NCBI GenBank assembly: GCA_036852015.1
Contig: JAANDG010000072.1
Span: forward strand, 1-64,000
Source of the DNA: Pelodera strongyloides
Taxonomy: Eukaryota; Nematoda; Chromadorea; Rhabditida; Rhabditidae
DNA: 64,000 nt
Reading direction: 5' to 3'
Shown here one piece after another: positions 36,901-48,411 of the stretch. Below the pieces are notes generated by a model. That model had not been told where the DNA came from. It was given only the letters and a program-made list of their open reading frames with translations, and made no database searches. Each line of letters begins with the position of its first letter. Position 1 is the first letter of the stretch. Position numbers and translations under genes: made by a program.

Positions 36901-39900
36901 GGTAGCTGGGATTGGATGGCTTGAGTAGTATTAGGCAAGACAGAAATTTTTTGAAAAGGGTAAAATTACAGAGCAGAAATCACAATTTAAAGTTCATTTA
37001 ATTTCTTCATATTTCCAAAGAAAGATAAAAAAAAACAATTGTAATTCAAAAGTTCTATCAGATGATATTTGCAGCAGCTCTTTTTGAAATCCTATGCTAT
37101 GATGTTCAACGCATTTCGTTCATTAAGATATAACAAAATTTTCTGTAAAAAGATCAATTCAATCAAAAAGAAATTACGCGAATTCACAACTGGCAGACAG
37201 TGAGGTATAGTATAAGCGGAGCGCATGAAATATGTTCTGTGACAACAATGTGGCCCGAACTACACTATTCGTGCAACTGTCAATACATAGTAGTGCACTC
37301 TGCAGCAGCAATCTGCAGCACTAGAGCAAACATCAAAAGGGTTCACACATACTGCATTGTATCTGGTGTGAGTGTGTGCATACATTTGATCTTTGCAACT
37401 ACATCAGTCTCAGTCTGTAGAGATTTCTAAAGAAGAACTACGAGGGAACGTCCAATTAGTAAATTAACCTTTGAACTTTGAGCTGCTTTTAGACACAATA
37501 TTCGAAAAAAAAACAATAGCACCATAAGTGCGCATTAATATTTAACGATAGTTGTGCGAGAAGTTAATTAGCTAATTAGATATCTAAAACCAGAAAAAAG
37601 GGAAGAATAACGCGAAAACACGTGAACGATGTAGTGGGTGTAGTTGAATGATGATTGCTGATATACACATATGTAATCTCAGATTTGTTTCACTACAGCC
37701 ACGTAGGACCAAAGAACGATGCGGATCAGCAGGTTAAATAGCGAAACTTTAATCAAGGATCGTATCCACAAAAAAAAATTCAAATTAGCTTTATTCTCAG
37801 AGTCTGTGAAATGTTACATTCTTGTCGTCCATTTACCACGACAACAGATCTGTGACAACTTGATAAGGGCAGAACGCATGGGCTTGGGCTTGAACATTGC
37901 TTACGATCTTTGAAAACGAAGGCTGATAAGGAAGACAGACCTATCGCCAACATAGCCACACTTGCAGAGGATGAGAAATGTGCTAGACTGTTTTCCAACA
38001 ATTTGAGGTGTGTAAAATAGCATACACTACTGTTATCAGGTGTGCTTAGGAATAGTCATGAAAAGACGGACGAATCTTCTACTCATTACACACATAACGA
38101 CAATGAGGCATGGTCAGTAGAGATTTTTCAGTGTCGCTTTGTTTAGATAAGGGCATGAGTTGACATGAAAGATCACTCACAATCAGAGGAACGTCTGTAA
38201 AATCGGTGGCTGGGAAAGTATTGAACTCAGTTTGCAAATACTGTATTTGGGGTTAGGGCGAGACTCAGGGAGCGCACATTAGATGAAAAGTAGCAACAAT
38301 ACATTGGGACATTGTATTCTCTCAGGGGGACAGATACGTCACTGGTTTGCCGACAATTTCATTAGTGAAGAAGTATGGTGTTACTTGAACTGTTCCCTAG
38401 TTGTCTGTATTTTCGGAAACCACTAGTCCACGATGTTTCCAAACTAGGTGGGGGATCTTTAGAGGAAACTTGGGCGGAGGTATGCAGATACGTGGCGTGT
38501 TTGGATGGAAAAATAGGGAGAGAAGCAAGCAGACTGTGAGCGACAAGAAAAAGAACGGAATAAAGAGCGAGAGATAGAACGACAGAAAGATCATTGAAAT
38601 TCTACGACACCGAATGCGGCTGAGCATTGACAAACATCACGTTTAGTCGGGAAAAGAGCGAAGATCCCAGACGGTGATGCATAGAGGGAAGGGTGGGCGA
38701 CGAACAGACTCGACAAACAATGAATGAAATGCTAAAAACGGAAAACACTATGTATAGTGGCGAATAAATAAAGATCCAGGACCAGTGGAGCTTTTGGTCC
38801 TTGCATACCATAGTGATAGGTCTATTTCAGGTGCGGATTATTCCAGCTACTCACGTTTGTTTTTCACAGACATATATTTCCGTCACAGTAAGTGCAAAAG
38901 AAAATATCTAAAAATAATAATAAACTATAGCTATCCTCTGAAGAGTACCGTACATCCGGACAAAATCCAACAACTTACTATCATGTAAAAAGTACATATT
39001 ACGAAAACTCTCCAAAACAAAAGAGCGGTGAAATAGGCGAATTGTCTAAGGGAATAATAATAATAATACCTTATAGCTGAAGTGGCAAAACACGGATGTT
39101 TATCGTTAGAGGAAGAAGGTCCGCTTCAGCATAGACTGCCTGCAGATTCCACAACGCGAGACTAGAGAATGACCACACGGAAACACCAAAGAAACACAGT
39201 GATATGCTGCAGTATACGAGCTAAAAAGGAGGGCGTCAATAATAAGAGCGAGCGTAGAGAGATAGTCACAAAGAGATGAGATAGGGAGAGGGAGATGTTG
39301 AGAGATTGCCCGAGTGTGAAGTCCTATAGGTAGAAGAAAACTTAGTGGAAGCCAAAAAAAGAGCAGCAAAAGTGGTTAGTGATGAAGGATCCCAAAGAGG
39401 ATAAACGGAAGAAAAGATTAAATGAAGGAGAGGCTGGGAGATCAATAAACAAATAACGTGATAAACTGAAATGGCAAATGAGGCGTAACAATGGAGCACA
39501 CGTAAGAAAAAAGAAAGTGCTCAAACCCCCGAGGGGGAACCATAGCAACTTCCAAATGGCAATACAAAAAAAATGCACTATTCTCTCGAGAAAATGGAAA
39601 TCCCTTTTCGTCTACGGCTTAGTAAACAATCTCATTAAATGACGAGGATGCACTGTCCTACTTAATTTTTTCATTGATTATTTCAAATGATAATTAGTTA
39701 TCATTTGAAGTTATTCAGTTGCCATATCATCAATTACATCACCGCCATAACAAAACTTACACAAGGAACGGGAAGTCAATAGGCATAGCAGGAACGGTTG
39801 GTGTGAAAGACGTATACTCTTTTCACAATGGTACTCGGGAAAAAATGGGTCAAAGGTCATACAATATTTTGGCCAACTGTTTGCGCGTGACTAGCAGAAG

Positions 39901-40949
39901 GAGGGTTTATGGAGAGAAGGTCGTATGAAACCACAGTCTTGTTTACTCGTGGAGTGATGTATGGAGTAATTCTTTTAATAAACCGTTTGTTCTTTTAATA
40001 TATCAAGGGCCTCGGTGGCCCATTGGAAACGTCCGCGCTTCGCAGTCAGCCGACCCGAGTTCGAATCCAGCCACATACACTCACTCAATGCCACCGAGGC
40101 GGGGAAAACGAGGCGACTCCCCCATTGCCTAGCCAGAAGACTTCGAGGGATTTGTCCTTTCGTCTCGTCGTCAAACACTCTGTATAACTCCACAAAACTT
40201 CATTGGAAAGATCAAGGATCGACATTATCCGAAGAAAAAATCTCCCCTCCCTCCACGCATTCCCACAGCGGATTGAAGAAGCACGACGCCAGAAACCTTC
40301 CGCACTTGTTCCATGTACTTGATTGATGTTGTACCTGATTGATTGTATGTGTGAATAAAGTAGTGATATTTTTTTTGTTAAAACCTAAATAAACCCGTTA
40401 CACAGCTACAAAATAACGAAAAATAACTTACGCGATTTTTTATGTTTACCCGACGGCCCCGTGTAGCGGGCACTAGAAGTTTCTCGTTTCCTAGTATTTA
40501 TGTGACGTAACGCGTAACTTGCCTAATCCGGAAACACGCAAACCAAAATATCGCCTTAAAGTAATCGCGATCTGAAGAGCTTAGTCTCAATCAGACTAGC
40601 AGATTCGCGAATGACAAATAATGCACGATCTCTAATTAAACAGAAAGAAATATTTTGGTAGTATGGTCTACCCCGCTTACTAATATATTCTAAAAAGAAC
40701 CTTATTCAAGAGATCTGTTCGGAGAATCTGACGGATTATTTTAGCACTGTGCAAAATGGTACATTGTGTTTGCAAGATAAATTCACTCAGGAGCAATCTC
40801 GGGAATCTATATGTATTAAATCGAAGAACAATCGAAGAACAATATGGTGTATGGGGACGAAGTGCTATTGTTTTCAAACAAAAGTTTGCCTACGTAGTAT
40901 AGTATTGAAAACAAGGGGAGAGAGAGAGACAGAGAGAGTGAGAGAGTGA

Positions 40950-40981
<32 letters not shown>

Positions 40982-43685
40982 AAGGGCTAGAGTAGCAGAG
41001 AAGGGGAGAGACTGTTCGCACTGTATGTTTTGTGAGATCAGGATGCTCAACGCTTATCTCGCACACAGCTACATCATTCGATTTTCAATCCAGCACAAGC
41101 AGGTCCGCAACGTTTGTGCTTTCGAGCGGAACTTGTGCAAAACACATCACAGACCTGTTCACAGAACCGACTCAAGTCTGTGGCGCAGAACACAAAACCA
41201 CTTGAAACAGAACAAACTATATTTGTTTCATTCAATTGTCACTGCGGATCTTAACTCGAATACGAGTGCTAATTGGCGGTGGGTGCCGGTAGCGTAATGG
41301 TAAAAGCATCGGCCCGGATAGCCGAAGATGCGGGTTCGACCCCCGCCCGCCAAAACCCCCAATTTTTCACTTGCAATCTAAAAATCTTAATATTTTTTTG
41401 GTTAAGAAGCAACAAGCCGCACTGTCTATTTAGGCAGGTGCTTAACCTTTCCTTCACTGAATGCTCGTGGTTAAATAAACGAAGTAATATCCCGACTAGG
41501 GCAGTGCTGTTAACGATAAACAAATAGTGCATTCATGCCATTCACTTTTTATAGGCATTGACCTTAAAGAGATAGGTTCATCTCAAATCACCCCTCTTTT
41601 TATTGTTTTTATTAACAATAGCACAAATATCATGCGCAATGAGAACTAAATCGATCACAGAACAAAACACCTCGCAGAAGAAGCTTCCTTTATTGGAAAC
41701 AGGTGATCGGAAGCCAAAATATAAACGCAAAAACTAATACAGTACACAGATCGCGTGGGCTAATGGCAATTAGCCAAATTACAAACCATACTCGGCCAAG
41801 TACGCTTAAATGATAATTCACCATGGGAAATAATGTCCTGCCGAATGTAGTTTGTAGCTTGGCTAATTGCCATTAGCCCGCGCGATCTGTGTACGGTATT
41901 AGTTTTGCGTTTAGATTTTGGCTTCCGATCACCTATTTCCAATAAAGGAAGCTTCTTCTGCGAGGCGTATTGTTCGTGATTGATTTAATTCTCACTGGGA
42001 ATCATATTTGTGCTATTATTAATAAAAAAACAATAAAAAGAGGGGTGATTTGAGATGAACCTATCCCTTTAAATGTGATACTGTTCGTGAGCATTGCCTA
42101 AATATATATATATATATGCATGTATACATATAATTTATTGTTATTTCCATAACTGTCACAATAAAAGAAGTTCACATTGTACGGCTAAGTCATACTGTAT
42201 CCACGTTTTTTTCCCTCTCCCTATGTGATTGAGCCTCAGTGAAATAAAGTGTGCGGAAGATAAAAAGCAAATCTAGGCTGTTCGCAAAAAAAAGAAAAGA
42301 AACTAAACCATCACTAAGTGCCTGTTTTGGGGTTCATCTCTGTTATCAGCAACAGTACATTGATAAGCGCTTATCGTGTCATAGGCATCTGTATTTTTAT
42401 CTTAATCTTTGGAGTGAACTGGAGGAATGAACCGAAAGAAGTAGAAGTGAAGAAGAATGCAACCCTCTATATCAACCAAATTCATACAAAGGAGGATTTT
42501 GTCGTATCAATTTGCACGATCATACATTTTCCTCATTTTCCTGTGAGGAAACTGGAGGGTCAGACAAACGAAGATCCCCAGCGGGTTATCGTAGTCAAAA
42601 CTCAAAAGTAGCCAAAAGCTCACAATGCGGTGCATTTCTGCGGATCTTCTTTTGCAAATAACATCCCCAGTTTCGCAAATTTGTAATGTGGTTTTCGCAG
42701 TTAGGTTTGTGTAAGCTTGTAGAGCACTCATATAAAAAATTGGGGTCAAATTTATACGTTTGCCTGAGCCTTTAAACCTTTCAGTGTGCGCAATTATTGG
42801 GATGGATCAACTAAGTTACAGTGATTCGGTTATATGGATCAAATAACATCTATTAACATTCGACCAACAATAAACGCGTCATCTCCCTTTTAGACCAACA
42901 ATAAACCCTTTCAGTTTTGCAAAAATTTGCACCCGGCAATTGCTATCGCCGACTTCCCTTAGGTTTCTTAATTCGGAAGAAAGCACATAATGTGTACCAC
43001 CCCTTTTGCAATAGATCGTTTGCAGTGTGACCATAGTAATCCCATAATCATACATGGGAGATATTGGTTGATTCGAAACAATAAGAACAAAAGGGAGCCC
43101 AACTATTGAGCTTTTTGCAAATATTTAAATAAATAGAATAAATGTGCAAAACAGGATTCGACAAAACGGAACGCTGCATGACACACAAGACCAGCCAATA
43201 TTTAAGAAAACGATATTATTTCTCTAGCGGAAATTGCCTTATTAGTGGCAAACACCCATAATAGGGCCAATGATTAAAACACGTGAACATATTTAAGTGC
43301 ATGGCAAAAATTATAGGGCGAAAATGCAGCCATAATTTGTACTTTTGAAACAACATCCAATCAAAAGTAATGCGCAAATTATGCGTAAAAAAGAGATAGT
43401 TGTTAATAAGGGTGGATATATATAAGTGTATTCATATACATAGAATTCAATGCACAGAAACAAAAATTAATGAAATGACCAAAATAGAACGAAAATGCCA
43501 ACTACAAAATAATATAACAATTTTATGGGTGATTTTAATGCGGGTTAAAAAGGTGACTTACTGATTGCATGCTGTTGTTGCATATTCTCTATTTGTTGTA
43601 ATAATGGATGATTGCTCCTTTCGTTTTGCAGTTGAACATGTTTGCCTTGAAAGCTGCTAACTGGGGCAGAACTCGTAGAGTCCAT
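27962..43685 (-). CDS. Gln/Ala-rich probable nuclear cofactor, 18 exons, unrecognised family
   Basis: Eighteen exons join in phase: 43685-43562, 34587-34373, 34244-34106, 33836-33617, 33359-33155, 33002-32908, 32762-32588, 32411-32312, 32218-32076, 31508-31398, 31275-31081, 30934-30807, 30695-30637, 30528-30434, 29550-29443, 28858-28768, 28722-28468 and 28050-27962 (2547 nt, about 848 residues). Much of the product is low-complexity Gln/Ala (QQQQQAQQQAQQQMNQQQQ in exon 11). Two blocks look conserved: exons 4-5 (VNVPFFDVNTYKHVNLDVLP, then LNDMTTLRFFFNMGVQESRV) and exons 15-16 (MSYLSNCIGKAKSQL, then GINLDPSGRPIDFATRPVDP). IKQEVKQE in exon 13 resembles paired SUMO acceptor sites; GDSSPAEKRLR near the end looks like a phospho-regulated nuclear signal. 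No zinc finger, homeodomain or catalytic domain is visible. Intron 1 is 8.97 kb. The start ATG follows TGTTGCAG by ten bases. I do not recognise the family; a transcription or RNA cofactor is inference. Confidence 0.75.
28318..28401 (-). repeat. tRNA-derived SINE head or tRNA pseudogene (in intron 17)
   Basis: On the minus strand the unit starts GTCCAGGGAGGCAGATGG and ends CCTACCCCGGAC. An A box (TGGCGCAGTGC) and a perfect B box (GGTTCGACTCC) are present. Acceptor, D and T stems mostly pair, each arm with at most one mismatch. The anticodon loop would be TCGCTGT, with C at the universal U33 position, and the region between is too long and irregular. That argues against a working tRNA. Confidence 0.6.
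28922..28973. repeat. Twin perfect GC-rich hairpins in an intron
   Basis: Two adjacent perfect stem-loops: a 9-bp stem GAAGAGCCC / GGGCTCTTC with a TAC loop (28922-28942), and an 8-bp stem AATCGGCC / GGCCGATT with a TTC loop (28955-28973). They sit in intron 15 of the Gln/Ala-rich gene. Function unknown. Confidence 0.7.
29164..29248 (+). repeat. tRNA-derived SINE head / tRNA pseudogene with GTG triplet
   Basis: GCTAGCATAGCTCAGCGGG has an intact D arm (GCTC/GAGC) and A box; GGGTTCGAATACC is a one-mismatch B box. The loop CTGTGAA would give a His anticodon, but the anticodon stem and the acceptor stem do not pair. It lies in intron 15 of the Gln/Ala-rich gene, opposite to its transcription. 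Confidence 0.6.
40007..40378 (+). mobile_element. tRNA-derived SINE with duplicated inverted head end
   Basis: The head (GGGCCTCGGTGGCCCATTGG, then B-box region GAGTTCGAATCC at 40056-40067) has Pol III A and B boxes. A non-tRNA body follows, ending around AATAAA and a T run near 40355-40378. At 40086-40100 the sequence CAATGCCACCGAGGC is nearly the exact reverse complement of the head start, so the first 95 bases can close into one hairpin enclosing the promoter. Non-coding; no target-site duplication was convincing. Confidence 0.7.
40915..40985. repeat. GA microsatellite
   Basis: An almost pure (GA)n run with occasional GT or CA interruptions, about 70 bases, inside intron 1 of the Gln/Ala-rich gene. 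Confidence 0.9.
41275..41353 (+). repeat. tRNA-like unit (SINE head or pseudogene), GGA loop
   Basis: A box-like TAGCGTAATGG and B box GGGTTCGACCC are present. The anticodon stem TCGGC/GCCGA and T stem GCGGG/CCCGC pair perfectly. However the loop is CCGGATA (C at position 33), and the 5' part has extra bases between the acceptor strand and the D arm, so it is not a canonical tRNA. Confidence 0.6.
41564..42072. mobile_element. Large foldback element flanked by TTAA
   Basis: Near-perfect inverted arms of more than 200 bases (about 41568-41793 and 41850-42068) surround a short loop. Outer ends read AGAGATAGGTTCATCTC and, inverted, AGGGATAGGTTCATCTC. TTAA lies at both ends (41564-41567 and 42069-42072), consistent with a TTAA target-site duplication. 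It has no coding capacity, so it is a non-autonomous element. Confidence 0.85.
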
Positions 43686-46600
43686 TATATTATATCTGCA
43701 ACACAACAAGATAAAAAAAACTACAACGCGCTAGAATATCACAATCGTCGTGCAACACAGCATGAGAAAAACTTTCGAAAACAAAAAAAAGAACGAATTT
43801 TTTTTTATTAATTTTCCGTTTCGAGAAAATCTATATATACAATTCAGATTCGAAATCAAAACTACCTTAATTGGGTCTCCAATTGTTTACAAGTTTGCTT
43901 GCAAACTGTCATCAAGTCTGTCAAATTCATTTCGTAGCATCCTATATATTGTGACGTAGGTGACAAAAGTTTACCGTTCTGCACTCAAAATGAGCTTATG
44001 GATATAAATAATCTGGTAATCTGGTAGTTTGGAAAATTCTAAGTCCTCTAGTTTCGTAAACAAAAATTCCGGTGGAAAAATTGTGAAGCGGTTACATTTT
44101 GAGATATGTTACCCTCCTTGTTTACACAGTAAATAATAATCAGCGGGGTTTTTGTCTACCTACTTGAAACTACAGTTTATTTGAATGTTAGTTTCAAATC
44201 TCATTCGTTTATTTTAGTGGGCTTTAGTGAGAATATGTGAAATACAGCAATACCATCAACCGTATGATAATTCTTAGACAGTGTAATATATCGCTTAAGG
44301 CTTCGCAACAAAATTGGCAACGGTTTTCTGTTATTCGGCTTGCTACTAAAGTTGCACTAAAGTCGGAAAAGAAAGTTGATTTCTATGTATGTTATAAAAT
44401 GCTCACAAACTGTGTTGTTCATGTATTCATGGGACTAATTATGTTCGTACTTCCGATGGATGTCAATGCCACACAATGAAAACATGGGAGCAAGTGCCGA
44501 AACATGTGGAGTTATTGATCTCAAATGTGTCTGATATTTGGAGCGAATTTAGAACTTGGGAATTCAATAGAAAGTAGGAGAGTGAGCTAGACGGGGCAAC
44601 CTTTGATCATGAGGTCTAGAGAACAGCGTCTTTTCAAAGGGGGGGAAAGGGGGAAAGGGGAGACCAATTCGCTTCCGCGGAACTGACGGAAAACGTGATT
44701 ACTCAGAGATTCGGAAAAGAGTATCGAGACCGCTGGAAAAAAAGAAGCATAGAATAGAGGAGACAGCTAGGGAGAGGGAGAGAGATGCAGATAGGAAGAG
44801 AGAAGCAGAGAAATTTCTCCTCATAAACCAGCCAAAAAGGGCACAAGTGCTCCCTGAAACACTCACTCAATTGTTCGAACTTGGAGATGGCTGAAGATTT
44901 TAGGTTTGCAAGACAACAAGACATATATTGCAAAACCATTATGTGTATATTCTAAGCATATACACTGCGCAATGTTTCAGTGTAAAAATCTCGAATTCTC
45001 ACGTAGAACGTGAAGTACAACCTGTGACGAGAAAAGAAAGTGCGAGACACTTTAAATGCACGTGCACAAGTATAACTAGCTTATGGAATCAGGAACCTTT
45101 CAAACTTCTCTAAAATGACATCACTTCGCAGTAATGCATCAGGAACCAAATTCACGGGATAGAGCGCGAGTTTTCTTTCGGGTGATAGAAAGTACATATG
45201 AAGAGAAGAGTCAAATAAAACGGTACCATATCAGAAGCGAACAAATCGATACAGAGCCAAACACGAACGAGAACTGAAAATAACGTTTTGAAGTCGAATA
45301 ATAATACACCAATGGCTTACTAATGATATATTTATTTGAGTGAGATGTATAACGTTTGATTAAAACCTAGGTACTTATAAGCTGCAAAACTGTGTTGTCT
45401 AGAAAATACCACTGCGTTGTTACTTCAATTACGTCGAACTAATGCGTTAGAGGGATAGACGCAATAAGACTCTTCTTAATTGCTATGATCAAAAAGAGAT
45501 TTGATTGAACGTATTAATAATATTATGGCAAAGTCTGATTAAGCCTCACAAACAACGTTGTATGATTGTCTTTGTATGGAGTCTTGTAAAAAAGGAAGAT
45601 ATGAGCTTGACAACAGCAAATCATTAAAAGTGCGTTGAATTCCGAGAATTGGGTGAATCCTAAACCACACTCGCGGATCACTCTTCAGTGTCGTACGTAG
45701 TTTATGGAATGTGAATTAATGTAAAGATGGGAGCTGAGAAATAAGAGGGGTGCCCAAATAAGGGATCGATGCTTCTGAACGAAAGAACCAGAAGAGAGGA
45801 GTGGGTGGTCGATGCATCTAAAGATGAAAAGGGAAGAAAAGCAGGAAAGGGAAGATATGACGGAGGAATAAACAGGATACGAGGGAAATACAAATGTATG
45901 CTCGTTGTCACCTCAGAGCATATGCACTGTATTTAGGAAATTTTCAGACAGAACACAACAAACCAATACGAGGTGTTTAGGCCTCCAAGGCCCTCTTTCT
46001 TGAAATTTTGAGTCAAAACGCCCCACGAAATATTATTGAAACATTGAAAGTGTGAAAAACAGAGAAGAGGGTGAATAAGTGTCGTAGCCATGATTGAAGG
46101 AAAGAAAATCGGTAATTCATCAAAAACATTACCTTAGAACGTTATTCATCAAATCGAGCAGTCCTCACTTCCTTAGTCTCTTTAAGAAGTCCTCAATTTT
46201 CTTGAAATTTTGAGTCAAAACGCCCCACGAAAATATCTCGCTAATGAGCTAATTGTATCATTATCTAAATTACTAACAATTAGAGAGTTAAAAGAATTTT
46301 CCATATATCCTTTATAAACAATTAGCAAAGCCAATTCAATTATCCGGGTTTCCGATATTTCCAGCGCGCATTACCTTAATTATTAGTCCGATCGGCTACA
46401 ATAAGTTGATACGCAAAAAGACTTTAGCACATTTTTCAAGTTTTTTTTTTTAGAATTTTCAAGTTTTTTTTAGAATTTAGCCATAATCCATAATATTTAT
46501 CGTGGCCGTGTCTGACAGTCTACCGAATTGTTAAATATTACTAAAAAAATTGTTTTACTCAAAATAATCTTTGAGAAACAATTTCCAAATCTCCACTTTT

Positions 46601-46774
46601 GCAACTCGTCTGTTAGCAAAGCGTATAAGCAAAAAAAAAGATTTCTTAGTCAAGAGTTCACTCTTAGGAGAAACCCTCGGTTCCACGCTTATCAAAAAGC
46701 TAAATAAATATCTACGCTTACCACTAGCTCATTGTGCTTGTTAGGATAATGTAGAAGATTATAGAAGGAAGAAC
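43686..46774. other. Intergenic, upstream of the Gln/Ala-rich gene
   Basis: This holds the likely promoter of the minus-strand gene plus repeats: G-rich tracts at 44639-44660, purine-rich runs (44560-44830, 45720-45870), and an exact 35-bp direct repeat at 45996-46030 and 46198-46232. No gene is supported. Confidence 0.45.
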
Positions 46775-47201
46775 TTAAAGAAACGCAGTCACGATATTTT
46801 CGCAATTTTTATTTGGTTTTCATTAAAATAGGAAGTTATGAAGAAAATACGAAGTTTCAGAAAAACAAACTCGGGAGAGAATTCACTGAGAATTAGAGTT
46901 ACTAGATTACAGTAGGTATACAATTGTCCGGTTAGCTGTTGATTATAAATGTCATAAATACCCTACAGTGTTACACTTGGGATACACGTGTCACTGCACG
47001 GTATTCATTATCGTCCGCAGTCAGTGCAATTACTTTCATGCACAATCTATTGCTATCCAGTAACTCCCATTACCAGTGAATTATCTCCCTGGGGTCGTTT
47101 TTCCGTAACGTTATTGCTGCCGTATTTTTTTTTAAAGAACACCATATATTTAACGAAAATCAAAGAAAAATGACGAAAATATCGTGACTGCGTTCCTTTA
47201 A
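46775..47201. mobile_element. Foldback MITE with TTAA ends, copy B
   Basis: The left end (TTAAAGAAACGCAGTCACG, then ATATTTTCG) and right end (CGAAAATATCGTGACTGCG, then TTCCTTTAAAG) are inverted copies, with TTAA at 46775-46778 and 47198-47201. The interior shares the GATTACAGTAG and CAATTG.CCGG segments with copy A at 27323, but this copy is about 175 bases longer. Non-coding. Confidence 0.85.
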
Positions 47202-48411
47202 AGAAACAAAATTATTTTTGTCAGCCGAACTATGTGAATATGAGCATTGGACCAAATTATGTTAATAGACCTTCCTCCCGGCCAAACCAGATGTTCATTT
47301 CCAATTGATAGATGTGTAAGGTACATTTGCTCCCGCTCATTCTAGGTACTGTTGGGTAATCTCACAGCGATCTCAGGAACCGTAACGCACTGTGTGCTCA
47401 GGGCAAATAGGTCTTCTCGTTTGTCTTGCTAGTGGCATGAATTAGAACATATTCAGCCACAGGGAGTGCATCTGCGACCGCTATGATCTTTATACCACTC
47501 TATATTCCGTTGGATCACACATGTGTGGTTGAACTGTCCATGTGTGGTCAGGACAACCTTGCCCTCTCTGCAGTCCATTGCAACGTAAAAACTCAGAACT
47601 ATCCCTTGTTTATTTCTCTAGTGCTAAAAACAAAAACTGATTGTGTGCTGCCCTTTGTCGATAAGGAATGTATGTTCATTAAAAGCACTGTTTTTAACAA
47701 CCGCCCCAGCTATTTGAGCAAACAAATTGAATACTTGACTACATATGCACCCTATTAACTTCAATAATTATTAACCTCTGTGATTCAATATCGTTTTCCT
47801 CTGGTTAATTACTGACTTTGACCAGATTATTGTTCCGTAATTTTTTTCTAATTTGGCTTGGTCTGAAACAATACAACTGGGCAAAAGTACATATGTACTT
47901 TCTTCCTATACATATTTATTCCATATATACGTGCTTCATGTCTGTTTGGACCAATTTAGTTAATAGTTTAAGCATACTTAACTGAAGTTCACTTCAATAC
48001 TTGTTGTTGCTGTGAATACTGGCCAAATCTTTTGCCTCCGTTCAAATCTCCCGCTCGTGCCTGAATGTCCTGACTAGATTGCCAACTACCACGCCCACAT
48101 GCGAGACGCCGCTGAGAGGAGAGAGCTTGTGTAATAAAACGTTCAGTATTCCGGTCCATTGTGCGTCACGCAGTTTATCGATCGCGTTTCGCCACAGTCC
48201 TTTCAGTCCTTTCACTTTCCAACAGTCTCTGTCAGCTGGTAGTGCCATTTCATTCATGGTGTTTGAAGCAAACTTAAGACGTTGTGTTATTGCTGTCGAA
48301 GAACAATAATTGTCTATGTTCCGTGCTCTCACGTTTGCTCACTTTGAATTATCGTGGTATAAGTATAATTTTTTTCTTCAGGAAACCAATAAATTCCCAA
48401 ACGTTGACAAA
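47202..48411. other. Intergenic and 5' region of the RNA-export-adaptor-like gene
   Basis: No gene is supported. A strong 3' splice site (T-run then CTTCAG, ending at 48380) lies 31 bases before the next start codon, either a spliced-leader acceptor or the end of a 5' UTR intron. Confidence 0.45.

Larger units (their letters stand above)
34588..43561 (-). other. Intron 1 of the Gln/Ala-rich gene (9 kb), repeat-rich
   Basis: This single intron holds a SINE (40007-40378), a GA microsatellite (40915-40985), a tRNA-like unit (41275-41353), a large foldback element (41564-42072), two short perfect hairpins (36104-36142, 39682-39709) and several polypurine stretches on the plus strand (35650-35940, 38500-38590, 39230-39460). 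I found no coding exon on either strand within it. Confidence 0.55.

Noticed and set aside
40915..40985. CRISPR-like array
   Set aside because: It is a simple GA microsatellite without spacers, in a eukaryotic intron.
41275..41353. Functional tRNA with GGA anticodon
   Set aside because: C at the invariant U33 position and extra bases between acceptor strand and D arm.
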